From Kappaphycus alvarezii (taxonomy: Eukaryota; Rhodophyta; Florideophyceae; Gigartinales; Solieriaceae), in assembly GCA_002205965.3 (NCBI GenBank), contig NADL03000066.1, forward strand, positions 397,492 to 461,491: a stretch of 64,000 nucleotides of DNA. The letters are read 5' to 3'. This document shows, in pieces, positions 42,700 through 54,273 of the stretch. The notes under the pieces are model-generated. The model was not told the DNA's origin. It worked only from the letters and a program-made list of their open reading frames with translations, and searched no databases. The first letter of the stretch is position 1. Each line of letters begins with the position of its first letter. A program made the translations under genes and the position numbers.

Positions 42700-44334
42700 A
42701 ATCAGGACATCATTTACTTTGTGTATGCCTCAAGTATTTCAGATATGTGAAGAATTTCTACCTTCTGGCCGGCAAAAGATCGAAGGCTCACAGCATATAT
42801 CCTAATTGAATATTGCTCAGCCGGGTCGCAGATAATGCTATGGAACGCATCGAGAAGTACTTTATGGTCGATCGCTGGCAGCGCCCTACGTACCGGACAA
42901 CCAAACATTTTTGTAATACTGAGCCATTAATTCGATATCAAAGCCCTCAAGGTGCCTTTGAACAACACTTCTGTCCTTCAGACGCCGCAAAGACCGAAGT
43001 CCAACCCTAACATCATCGGCGCGACACTATTCGAGCGCGCAGGTGGGCGCGTAAGGAGGTGAACGACGTACGTACTGCAGTGGCCGCGTCCGTCCCGCGC
43101 AGTAGTCTCATCACATTCACAATGCCTGCTTATCCGCAGTCTAACTCATCCATGTCGCAAAATGTCCCACTTTTGCCCAGACATTATTTCTAGAGAAAGA
43201 TTCGTTATTCTCGCCGTAGGTACCGCGGTTACTACAGAAGCCCTATGATGTGCCTTAAAGTAGCGCATCGCCTCTCGTATCACATACCTGAGGGGTCACG
43301 GAGGTTTAATGTTGTGGCCGATGTCACTCCGAGGTCCTCTAGCTCTAATTTCATCCTTCCTTCGCCGTGCCCCAAGTGCGACGGTCTGGAAGCATATAGT
43401 TCGGCGGCCGTGCCTGGGCATTGTGAAAGAATAAGGATAGAACCGGTAGTAACCTGACTTGTCGTGCACACAGTCCGCGCCTGCGTACCAGACGCCCTTC
43501 TACAGTGTGCGACCTATGTCGGCCCCGCCCATCCCCGACGCATATAGAGCCGATTGTGCACACCGACGCACCACCATTATCACCATCATCGCCTCTCCAC
43601 CATTGGCGGAGGCCCAATCCGCAATCTTGCCACCGACCCTGCCGACCTCATTCCGCCGACGCGCACATTACTTGGCTCCGACTTCTCGACAACTATTTCC
43701 AAATTCACGCTCTCCACGGCCACACATTCAGAATGGTCCGTGCGGGCGCTATCCCAGGGCAATGTGGCCACCCGCACTTTTCTTTAGGTACAGGCGACCA
43801 ACCAAAAACGTTGCGGAACCTTTTTATAGCCACTGGCATCCAATAAGCACCACTTCGCCATGTCTGGGATGCTAGCCGACAGATAGCGGAGTTTGAGAAA
43901 CCTACTCAGCCCGTGAGGGGCGCGAAAAAACCGTCATCACCTGCGTGTTAGGCAAGATGGCCGTTCGGACGAGGACCATTCCGCGCTTTCCATAGTTTTG
44001 GCGCATCTGCAGCTTATTCTGACGAATCATTCTCGTTACAATGTCAAACGGAATGTGAGGTGTGTACCAGGGGTGCGTGTAGGTTGGCTAAGGAAAATAA
44101 CGAAAATGGAGACAGGACTTTATTAATTCTGAAAGTAAGCCGGAGTCTCTGATTGGTAGGGGCTTGTTAGAGTTCAACATTTTGCCCATGACACTGAGTG
44201 CCACCATCCATTCCTCCAGCTGAAAACTGGTATTAATTATTCAATCAATTGGAAAATGATCTAGTTCTCAGGACAGGCTGATCGCACTTTGATTTACGCG
44301 AACGCAGGGATTTATTTCGCACGGTACAGAGTTA
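42700..44334. other. Unassigned block between copia-B RNase H and right LTR
   Basis: About 1.6 kb, including a GC-rich centre (43.0-44.0 kb) unlike the surrounding AT-rich copia sequence. Open frames of 60-140 codons there (for example 43,459-43,875) are proline- and histidine-rich and in competing frames. Copia elements normally have only a short polypurine tract here, so this may be another insertion. Its family was not recognised. Confidence 0.4.
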
Positions 44335-44690
44335 TGTTGCACTGTCTAGGACAAGTATCGCGCAAGCAGCCCTTGACACTGTAAATTCTCCAGGACTGTG
44401 AGTTCAAAGTGCTATATAATCACAGTACTTCACTTAGCGCGTCCTGGTTGAAGAGAAGAAAAAGAAAAAAATAACTAAGTGAAGTACACCTCCCGCCGTC
44501 GACGACGAGTGCTTAGTTCGCCGCAGGTTGCCGCCCTAAGTAGCTCTTTTAGTAACACTTCCTTCTATCAAATATTTTATTCCCCCTTACTTCACTCCGG
44601 GTTCAATTATATTCCGTATCGATTAACGTCAGTGATTGTACACCGACGCGACAGGGACCGTGTATAAGGGGCAACGTCACGACAGGCACA
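44335..44690 (+). repeat. copia-B right LTR
   Basis: Direct repeat of 39,026-39,365, with the TATA-like box at about 44,411 and TTCAATTATATTCCGTATCG near 44,601. Confidence 0.75.
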
Positions 44691-46034
44691 GAGAATGGGT
44701 GCATTCGTAAATTACCAAATCGCCAATTTAGAGCCAACCACAGGCCTTAAAATTGAGTGAGCTTCGGGCAAAATTCCCGGTATTGTTCGAGCCTTTTGAG
44801 GGTCGAATCAGCTCGCCAATTGCTGGTCAGTTTGATAATTTTAGGAAGTAAGGAAAATATTGTCCTGTATTCTCATCCATTACTGGGGTTGGCGCTTAGC
44901 GATATCGACCTTTATCAAGATTTCGCGAAGGGGCACGGAAAAGCATTAGCAGCCGCGATGAATTTTATGTCATGAGCTCTTATCACCTGTAGGGTCAAAA
45001 TAACCGGGAAAATGAATACGGGTAGGCGGAGGCACCCCCGGAGACCAGCCGAAAATCGCCGTCTTAGTTTAACCATTCCAGCACATACCGATAAATTTAC
45101 CCCGTGGAACCAGATTTTATCATGTGAATTTAAGATGACTTTATGGATCCTACTAACTGCATCAAGACCATGGCTGGGTCATATGCTGCTGTACTTTTAA
45201 GTGGGGCGTATCCCACTAAATTATGGATACCTACTCCGTAAATGACCAGAAATATGCCCCAGGAAACCACTATTGAACACTGTTGACTTCATAGGGATGC
45301 GTCGGTCGCATATCCAGAGCAAAGATACTATATAAAGCATGTATCCCATCTTATATGTGGGAAACAGTATTATTGGCGTATTTTTTTATTACTTAACGCA
45401 AGTGGTGGAAAAAGCCGTTTCAAGCAAATTATGGCGCAGTTCGAAGTCTGTTGGCCTACAGATGATGGAATTGGTAGAACAAAAGTGTCATAATGATGGG
45501 CATCTGAAATGTTTTTTGCTATGCAAGACGACCGGCGAATACCATGTGCAGAATAAACAGATTAAAAAGTACAAAAAGCCTAGATTCAATGCTTTACAGA
45601 GGGCGTCGAGGTAATAAACTTTTTCGTTATTAATTTCTTCGGAGAAATTATTCAGGAATCCTTTATTTGATAGAGGACCTGACATGCCGAAAATATTGGT
45701 TCTGTTTTTGGATTGTACTTCCAGTAGCTTTTTAGATGAAATAACATCCCCATCAATGGCCACTAAAGGATATATTACCTTTTTGAATGATACGTGGATG
45801 CAGAAAGGAAAGATCCTACGGGGACATACTGACAGATTTAATAGTTTTTTTCTGGTTGCTAACAGGTTTAAGAATTTGGTAGAATTAAAAATTCGGGTTG
45901 CACCCTATGGAAACTTTTGGGTTGAAATATATCTAAGATCAGGGGGTAGTCGCGCGGTAATTGCTCTAAGTGGGTTATCTCCCTCATTTCCCCCCTGCAC
46001 CAATCAATGTAATTGTACTGAACCCATATAATAT
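44691..46034 (+). other. Weak open frames downstream of copia-B
   Basis: Frames of 70-115 codons at 44,757-44,975, 45,339-45,614 and 45,684-46,031 have mixed protein-like composition (for example KNLVELKIRVAPYGNFWVEI) but no recognised domain. They may be remains of a second copia copy led by the repeat at 44,335, or chance. Confidence 0.3.
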
Positions 46035-47214
46035 ATTTTATATTCAAGAAGTGTACTACCGTAAAGTGATAACATTTGGCATCACCAAAGTAAATTTTTA
46101 AAATCCATAAAACAATTTGAAAACTATGATATCCTGCCCTCTTTATCTTAACTTAATCTGTCTTACTTCTTTCATTACAGTAGGCCCAAAATATCGATTC
46201 CAGCTGTTCGAGACTGTTTTAAATCTATCAGCTCAGAAATTTCCTCCACAATGACCCATAACTATTATCGGAAACCGATTTGACACCTGAGCAAGGCTTT
46301 TAACATCTAACTTCAAGTATAGGAGATCGTAAAGGACTCTATGGACGATGAAAATTGTTAGTGGACCCATCTAGAAATTTCATTGGAGGAGAAGAACGGA
46401 AGTTTTCGAAAACTTGTGATAGCCAAATGGGGAATTTCACACGGAAGCAATTTTTATTCTTCTCCCAAAGTAAGTTTGAGCGTTAGAAGGCTATATTAAC
46501 CCCCAAAGAAAGGGATTTCCTGCTCAAAACTCGATAGGGGGGAAAAACGAAACAACAAGTTGCAGACGATGATTTCACCTTTTTAGAAGCCCCTTGCGAC
46601 TTCAAGCCCGACTCCAAGCATTAATAATACCTATAGAACAATTATTTTTCTAAAAAAGTCACTCATGAGAATAAATGAATGAAAAAAGATCGAAGTGCTA
46701 ATTTTTCCGATTAGTTTTCAATGTACTCTGAAATAAGTGGACTGAGATTAAGGCAACGAGTTCCTTCAGGGAGAAATTACTGGGCGCAAATGGAAGATAA
46801 AGCTTGAGGTATGAGTTCATCATAGAATATCAAGGATGCCGTGACATGGCATCTTTCGACTACTTGACGTGGAAATTTCTCATGGGCAGTTTTTCTTATA
46901 TCTTTTAAAAATACAAATGTTGACACGGAAAGAAAAAGCTGAAAATATGCTCATGTAGCGAATATTTAAGTGTTTCGGCATTTTTCACATATGTAATTCA
47001 GTGAAAAAGATTCATTTGGGGTGAAATTTCCATTCATATCTACCGATAACTGAATTTGGAAAAATTGTTGCCAGAGGACGGTTTGAGAAATTTTGCTGGT
47101 ACATCTCCTTCAGTAATGTAAAGCATCTAGCCGAGATTATAATTTATATCCCATTCAGGCGGTGTAACCTCATCAACAGCTTCGTAGAAGCGATGAATGA
47201 AAAAAAATCATAGA
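46035..47214. other. AT-rich stretch, nothing recognised
   Basis: No frame, RNA or repeat was identified. The N-terminal part of the piggyBac transposase that follows would be expected here but was not readable. Confidence 0.5.
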
Positions 47215-48150
47215 ATACTAGATTTCCAGAGGGCTGATCGCATCTGCGTGGGTGAAGGTATGTTACTTTGGTATAAAATACGAAGAAATGGGTTGAAAAA
47301 GTCTTCCTCACTATATAGCCTTGGATAGGAAACCGAAAATGGTTTCGAGCTGCGGACTGCCGCCCGTAGAAATTTTTTAACTATGCTACGGATCAAGTTT
47401 CTAAGTCAACTGGAGATTACATTGAATAAATGGGCAATTGATACAAAGTAAAACGGAAATATCGGATCTAGTTGAGACTTCATTTGAATCAGAGAGGGCT
47501 TTATCTGCTGGTCCTCTATTTACATCTGTGCAAGTGGGTGAACTTTTGCCCGATAAGGGTCTACGGTACATTGGTTTTGTCAAGACGGCTTCAGAAAAGT
47601 ATCCTGTGAAGTTTCTTTCATACCGTGAAGTCACAGTCCTTTAAGAATTCTCACGAGGAACTTTTAATAACAGAAACTTGAAAAATCTGCATTTACGTGC
47701 TTAGATCGTGGCAGAAGATATTTTTTGTGTAAAATTAGCACTATGCGGAAAGAAAATCCATTTTGCAGGGAAAATGGGAGATCCGTAGGTGTCCACGCGA
47801 AACTTGTAAGTTCCGAAGCAGATGTTTCTGAGATGGGCGAAATGTATTATAATATATGCACCATGATTGACTATCGTAATCCATGTCGTCACGAAGATCT
47901 TCAATTGCAAAAGAAATTTGACGTTAAGTGGTCGACCACAATTTAAAATACGTTGCTCTCTATTTTTGTTTAGATAACTGTAAATTACACAAGGGACCTA
48001 AATAAAGCTGTGATTCAATTTCTCAAAGTGCATTCTACTATAGATTGGCCTAATTATTTATTCAGAACTGCTACTATGATATACAATTTGGGGATAGACT
48101 AAATTCATCTGAAAGATCTTGAAGACTCAAATTTGCACCCGATAGAGGTC
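47215..48150 (+). pseudogene. piggyBac-type transposase fossil
   Basis: Three successive plus-strand blocks match the DDE_Tnp_1_7 domain in order. RADRICVGEGMLLWY (47,230) with ETENGFELRTAA (47,330) and MLRIKF corresponds to the usual S-D-x-I-C-V-D-E-S-M block and the R-K-P-E-N-G-x-E block. GPLFTSVQVGELLPDKGLRY (from 47,510) with IGFVKTASEKYPVKFLS follows. Then comes YYNICTMIDYRNPCRHEDLQ (47,845) with LQKKFDVKWST, the C-G-A-I-D-x-H-N-R type block. SAFYYRLA and ELI-like sequence near 48,030 continue it. The first catalytic aspartate is glycine here (GEG for DES), frames change at least three times, and stops are present. No terminal repeats or TTAA duplications were found. This is an ancient DNA transposon in otherwise non-coding AT-rich DNA. 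Confidence 0.78.
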
Positions 48151-51100
48151 CGAATACGTTTGCAGTGGATGTTGTCGTTCAATCGCTGAATAAATTTTTA
48201 ATCTATCACCCTGAAAATGCTAGGGAGTTTTTTTTGTGAATTTAGACAAGTGCATTAATTTTGGAGACTTATGCTGAATTATGCGATACATCGATATAGT
48301 TGAGATATTTGATAAAAAGGGGTAAAATTTCTACATGGTGAGGCCTTATTCGAATCATATCTCCATCTTTGGACTCGCGAGATAATCCTGACCCTAATTC
48401 GGAAAACTGCCTCATGAAATTTCAATGTATTCTGTTTCATGTTCAATTAGGGACGATAGGAACCCTGAGAGTTATAATTCAGCAAGTAATCGTCGAGCTC
48501 CATCTCATTACCGATGATTTGAATTATACTGAGCAGTTCTAGAACTGTTCAATATAAATTTGCTAGGAATTGAACCTTTTTCCTCTGCAATGTACTGTAG
48601 AACTCATAAGACTATTGGTGTATTTCAGCAACCTATGCACCACACCGGAGATTTTCATTATGCAAAAGGGTAGCCCCTTTATCTCAAAGCTCCGAGAAGG
48701 AAGATATTTAGCATGCAATTCATTGACCATGTATCGTACAACGGAGTAATGCTTCCTGTAAACTGGCGATTTGATTAATAAATTTTTGTAGTTTTTCATT
48801 ACTTCAAAGAAAAGATTATCGATCTTTATTTTTCTGTTGACAGAATTGTGGTATAAATTGATTACGTCTATTTATTAAACTTGTTATGTTTTAATTTCGA
48901 ATAGACACTAGTTTAGATTTTTCACAACCCAGAAACTAGAAACGAACCGGAGTTTTGGGAAGATCTGTATTGGATACTTCTTATTTCCACGGGTAAATAG
49001 TAAGCAGATTGCAAAAAGTCAACTCAAGATTAGAGCCGATCGGGTAAGGAAGAAAGTATAATGTACATTCTTCACAAGTAGGGCGTCCCTAGCCTTTAAA
49101 AATATTTTAATATACTAATAAATCTATTCATGGTAACTGATGTACCTTCATTTATATTACCGGATGCGAAAAGGTTAATGTATCTCGTTGACTGGCAAAA
49201 TTATTAATTTCTTAGTTTTTAGGCGATATTATTTCGGAAACTTCGGTCATATCTATAAATTTTCTCATTAAATGCTCCATATCCGAATTAAGATCTGGAA
49301 ATCAGCTCAATTGTTCAACGAAATCGATATAACGGAAGGTTCCATGATTCCACTGCAATTTTCAACGGAGATTAGAGAGAATGGACAAAAAAGATGTAAA
49401 TTGTTCTCTCGCATGAGCTTTAGATTGATTTAGAATAATTTCTAGCGGTGATGCAAAATTAAGAGATTTTGTGGTATGGAAGTGCTTCGGGGACACTGCA
49501 GCAAAAAATACACAATAAAAGAAATGAATTTCATCTCCTATATTGTAAGAAATAAGATGCGGTCAAAAATGTAATCAATCAAAGAAATAATATCTCTATA
49601 AAATGCGGTATCTTCGGCATCTTACAGATCTTATGAACCAATCAACTGTATGTCAGTCTTTATATGAATAGGTTTATAGCGGGAAAACGGATAGGGTATT
49701 GGATGTGACACCTTGACGGTCAGAAATGGAATCAGAGAAATACTCAATCTTCATCAGAGACTCTAAAGTATTGTAAGCCAAAATTTTCAAAGCATTAAAA
49801 CTAAAACGATAACTTAAGCCGGGATAGAATTAGCTTTATTATTTCTGTTCAAAAATTCTCTAAAAAGTTCCACCTCGATTTCACCCGCTGTTGATGCAAC
49901 AAACATATTCTATTCACTATATAATTGCTCAAACAGCTGCCACGTGGTCTTTCATGTGAGGTTGATGATCGCTACCCTTTTATTCTGTGAGCTCGTTGTA
50001 CGAATCATACTTATATATTCTTCTACCACATCTGTAAATCTGTCGACTTGTGATAAAGATCCAATCCAAAGTAGCTTTTCTCACATATAAGGTTCCCTAT
50101 TCCGTAGTATAGACAATTCACACATATTAAATATCTTCATTTCCTTTGAAATGACGGGTAGAAGACAACTTCATGTCCTCGATGAAATCCACGAGTGCAG
50201 GTGACAAAGCATAACTAATACGTGTAAAAAGCCATCATAATGCTTCTACTTTAATTAACGAAAGCATAAACGATTATGCAACAATCATCACATTCCTAAT
50301 ACATTATGTCAATATCATAATCAGATATATGCACACGTAGACGATTGTACGTACAAAAACAGCATGCGTAACTAATTCATCGTTGACGCGAGCACCAATC
50401 ATACAATTCACATCTCTGCCAAAAAATCAGTCTGAGGTCCACTTTAATATCTGGAACGGGACTAGCCTCAGAAAAAATGCTTCGTCACATCTATAAAACT
50501 GCATCAATTCCAAGAGTTTCAATATTAGATACTGAAGATGAACGAGTAAAGAGATTCTAAATGACGGGGGAGAAAGGTAAAAAGTACTGCGCTCAGTGAA
50601 CTCACTTTTGGGTAGTTCAAAAGATATAAACCCCTTTAATTTGAAAATTTCTCCTGATTGCTTTTTTGGCTATCAAATCATTTAATTATGGGCATAATAG
50701 ATATAAATCTCGATATTTCATCTATTTGCATACGGATATATGGAAAGGGCTTATAGTAAAATCTAGCGAGTGGCTGGTTTCGTTTGCATTTGCTTCCTCC
50801 TGACAGATGCAGGTTTTTCCGATTTTGAATTTTTCTCCACCGACATTCGCCAAACGTATGTTCAAGAGCTTGAATCCATTGGAAGAAAAGTGAAGCATCA
50901 CAACCCATCTCCTGAGCTTAACCTCAAAGGAATTAATATCTCCAATTCATAAGGCGTTTGTATGCCTTGTGTGTGTAATGTAGGATATTTTTTTATTACG
51001 AAGACCTTTTCAAAACACTATGAAGGCTAGAACTGATTTTTTACTAAGTTTGAATTCGTTGCACAATTAAAGCAAGAGATAATGAGGAACACCAAAAAAG

Positions 51101-53795
51101 TAGAAATCTATAAGCGTGCTACCTACATAATATCTCAATAAATACTGCCAATTGCAGTGGGAACAGTCTTGATCTTGCACAAGCATGCAAAATGAGTATG
51201 AAAGCCAATGAAAAAGAAGAAACTGTGAGCTCCCTAAAGGAACTGTGGGATATATGAAATATACTAAATGGTGCAGCACTACAGATTTCTTCAAGGGCTC
51301 AACATCCGTAGACTGGGCATATATCTGATCAATTGCTGGAAGTCAGCACTATTGTGGTCCTTTGGTGTTAAATATCGGTATAAGCCGGCGAATGCTAGAA
51401 AAAGGACCAGTTCAAACCGGATAACTAAAACCTTCTTAATTCTGGTGAAAATAGCTCTCGATTTTTCAAAATCCAACAATCGCTTGAGCCGCAAATCCAC
51501 TGCGAAGAACATACATTACATTTACGGCACCAGAAAATGCGAAATAGGTCCTTTTTGGTTTTTAAAGTGTAATCGACATCATTAGAGTTCCACTGATTGA
51601 AGAAATTATTTTTTCTGCGGGCAACATGGTACGCAATCAAAAATTAAACACGCTATTAAAACATTATTGCAAGAAAAGATGGGAAATAGTTAGAAACGTT
51701 TTCTTATCTATCCGCATATATTTAACCAATGAATAAAGCAAAAAATATAAATAACGGCTGAAAAAGGAATCTCCGGTAATCGCTGGGTTTTCACTGAAAA
51801 AAAACGACTCAAAGTAACGTCCGTTACCTACTGTGACAAAATATACGCTCAAAATTATCTTAAAGGTCCAGATTATTCAATCAAAAATGATCCATATTGC
51901 ATTGATGGACTACATCCACCCTAAATCCCCTAAATAGCCCTAAACTCTTTTCGACTGCTTGATATACCGTTGAATCGATTCGCGTTTCAACTTTTCTTTC
52001 TCCTTTTTTTGGATCGCCTAAGTGTCTGTTTAATTTAAACTTTGGGCTTCACCTGTAAAAAGCTGGAGCTAGGCGTGATTCATAGACAGTAGTACCGCAA
52101 TGAGAATCTCTGCAACTACGCGGACGTATGAAGGATTAAAACGTAAATTTTTAGCCGATTCTGAACCACTTGCTACTTTTCGATTTAATCTGTTCTTTTC
52201 ATTATTTTATGATAAGCCAAATCCCTTCCAAGAAGCGTGAACCGTAAGCCTGTATTGTTTTTGGGATATCTTAAAGTGCACGGTTATAAAAATTACCGTT
52301 TTGCCTATGATTCAGTATGAGGTATCAATTTTACCTGTCCATCAAGATCTTAAAACATTACCGTTAGTAATCAATTTGGGGATATTTTATTTAGAAGGGC
52401 ACAGAATGTCAAGATAATTATAGGAAAAAATCGGGGGAGCTTTAAACCTCTTCTGTCTTTAACTGCGACAAATACGTATGTATTATCTTTTTTAATATCC
52501 TCGCTATAATATTACTCCATAGTTACTCTTTCTCCGAAAATATTTTTATTGGCTTCAATTAAATCCTTGACGTTTACTTACGGCACATTTTGTTATTTTT
52601 TGTTCATCGCTTTTTTAAAATCAGTTGTGGAATATCATATTACAACCAAAACAATTCTCTGTGAAAGATAAAACGGCATTTTTTTGAACTCGAGAGAGGT
52701 TTCGGTTGAATTCATAGAAAATTTGCCTTTCATTTTTCAACTTTAATATTTTATTTTGGAAAATAATTTCATCTTCTACGTCCTCCCAATACCATTTACT
52801 TTGCTTAAGGTCTACCTGGGTGAACAAGCTGGAACCTGATAATGACGCAAGAGACACAAAACTTTATAAAAGGAAATTTTGATACCTAATTCTCGACGAG
52901 ATATGAAGAAAAGTTTTCAAATAAAAAATCAATGAACATTGAGATAGTTTAGTTGCTCTAAAACATTTCAATTTGAAGCTAGAGCCATATTTTTCCTTGG
53001 AGGTACGCATTTCAACGGGAAGAGTCACGGAAAGGACTTTTATTCTATTTAAAGAGTTATTTACGTCCACAGTTAATACTTTAAACATCATTCACTGAAT
53101 ATGAGAAACCATTTCAGACGCTTTTTAAAATTTTCACCTCATTGGAAATATTAATATGTTAACTTTTTCAAGTACCAATTATTGAAAGAATAAAATGAAA
53201 GAGATGCGGAGGAGGTTTATTCAGCGCTCTAAATTACTATTGTATCATTTTTGCATTGTAGAAACCTTACTGGGTCTAGAATATTACTCATTGGCTAGAT
53301 TTAGTGTGCTGTCAGTTGGAATGAGACTGGTACTACTACTAGGGGACTAGGCCGAAGCAGAAAGGTAGCGCTACATTTCTTAGTGTGCTGCATACCAAAT
53401 CTCGGGTAGACCCAGTTATATAGCAAAAACTAAATAGACTGCAGCAATAATAATAATATTAGCCGTGTAAAGACCTCTTTAATTGACTTATTCACCGCAA
53501 GCGCGGAATAAATGAAGATTTCTGGAGGCAAAAATGAAAATTTTTAGATAATAGAATATATCTGACTACAGTAGTCAATATCTCAACTATACGTGACTTT
53601 GAAAACTATATTACTATGGGATTATAATATGGAAAAATTTTGAGATTCGACGACACAAAGTGAGTTCAGAAAATGATGAAAAAGAGGGTGTTATTTACCG
53701 TAATGGAGATGCTGGTCAAGATCTGCAGAGTGGCCTTCAAGGCAATGAAAAATTAATTCCTGTGGAAAGCTAACACGATCTACAATCCATAATGT
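48151..53795. other. Long AT-rich non-coding tract
   Basis: About 5.6 kb with only short open frames (none above 105 codons) and no recognised domain. The adjacent minus-strand frames 53,091-52,864 and 52,857-52,621 look slightly more protein-like than the rest but match nothing I know. Confidence 0.55.
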
Positions 53796-53799
53796 AATG

Positions 53800-53930
53800 T
53801 AACTGAAATAGCAGCCAGCAGGCGAGCCGCGTTGTAGGCTACTGCTAAAGCGGATTGTCGCCGCAGATGAATGCATCAAATTTTCGAAAATTTTCCGTTG
53901 CGCAACAGAAAACCTATAAGGTCAAATTAT
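53800..53930 (-). mobile_element. LINE tail fossil
   Basis: About 95 bases on the minus strand align by eye at near 70 percent with the LINE tail at 17,150-17,050 (shared GCGCAA-GGAA, TTTTCGAA, CCGCTTT and GCTGGCTG blocks covering the SNAACLLAG coding end). It is too decayed to read as protein. Confidence 0.5.
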
Positions 53931-54242
53931 ATCGCAAAGGGTTAAGTAAACCGAAAAGCCCGACAAGTAGTTTTAAATTTTGGTCGTAGCTCACTGATTT
54001 TTCAAAATGAATGCAAGTATTTGGTGAAGGAGATAAAAAGTGCCCTTTTGTCAATATTTGTAAACTTTCTCATGCTTTTTGTAAGAGTTTTCTGGCAAGA
54101 TCTATGTTACTGTGGGCACGTTGGTACTATATTCCTAATTATTTAATGTAAGATATACCGTGCTTAGCTAAAGTTAACACTGTTTCAGATTTTAAGTTGT
54201 ATTATAAAGCTTATTTTAGTATTACGTCTAGGTTGGGTCAGC

Positions 54243-54273
54243 ACTAACGAACAGCAAGGGCCTGTTCGTTAGT
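54243..54273. repeat. 12-bp perfect inverted repeat
   Basis: ACTAACGAACAG (54,243-54,254) and CTGTTCGTTAGT (54,262-54,273) are separated by seven bases. It is isolated in AT-rich DNA with no gene nearby. It might be the fused ends of a lost DNA transposon or a cruciform; neither is shown. Confidence 0.7.

Larger units (their letters stand above)
39026..44690 (+). mobile_element. Ty1/copia retrotransposon fossil (copia-B)
   Basis: Bounded by direct repeats of about 340-355 bases starting TGCTGCACTG (39,026) and TGTTGCACTG (44,335), each with TATA-like GCTATATAATCAC about 75 bases in. The internal part contains a copia-type reverse transcriptase end and RNase H (41.84-42.68 kb). The repeats differ by roughly a tenth or more, so the element is old. 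No target duplication was found, and the right repeat could alternatively belong to a second, adjacent copy. The coding parts are heavily broken, with dozens of disruptions. Confidence 0.75.

Noticed and set aside
39021-44700. Target duplication around copia-B
   Set aside because: The bases outside the two repeats (ATTGA on the left) do not match on the right at any plausible end.
51268-51585. 105-codon frame in the AT-rich tract
   Set aside because: No recognised motif, an equally long opposite-strand frame, and background composition.
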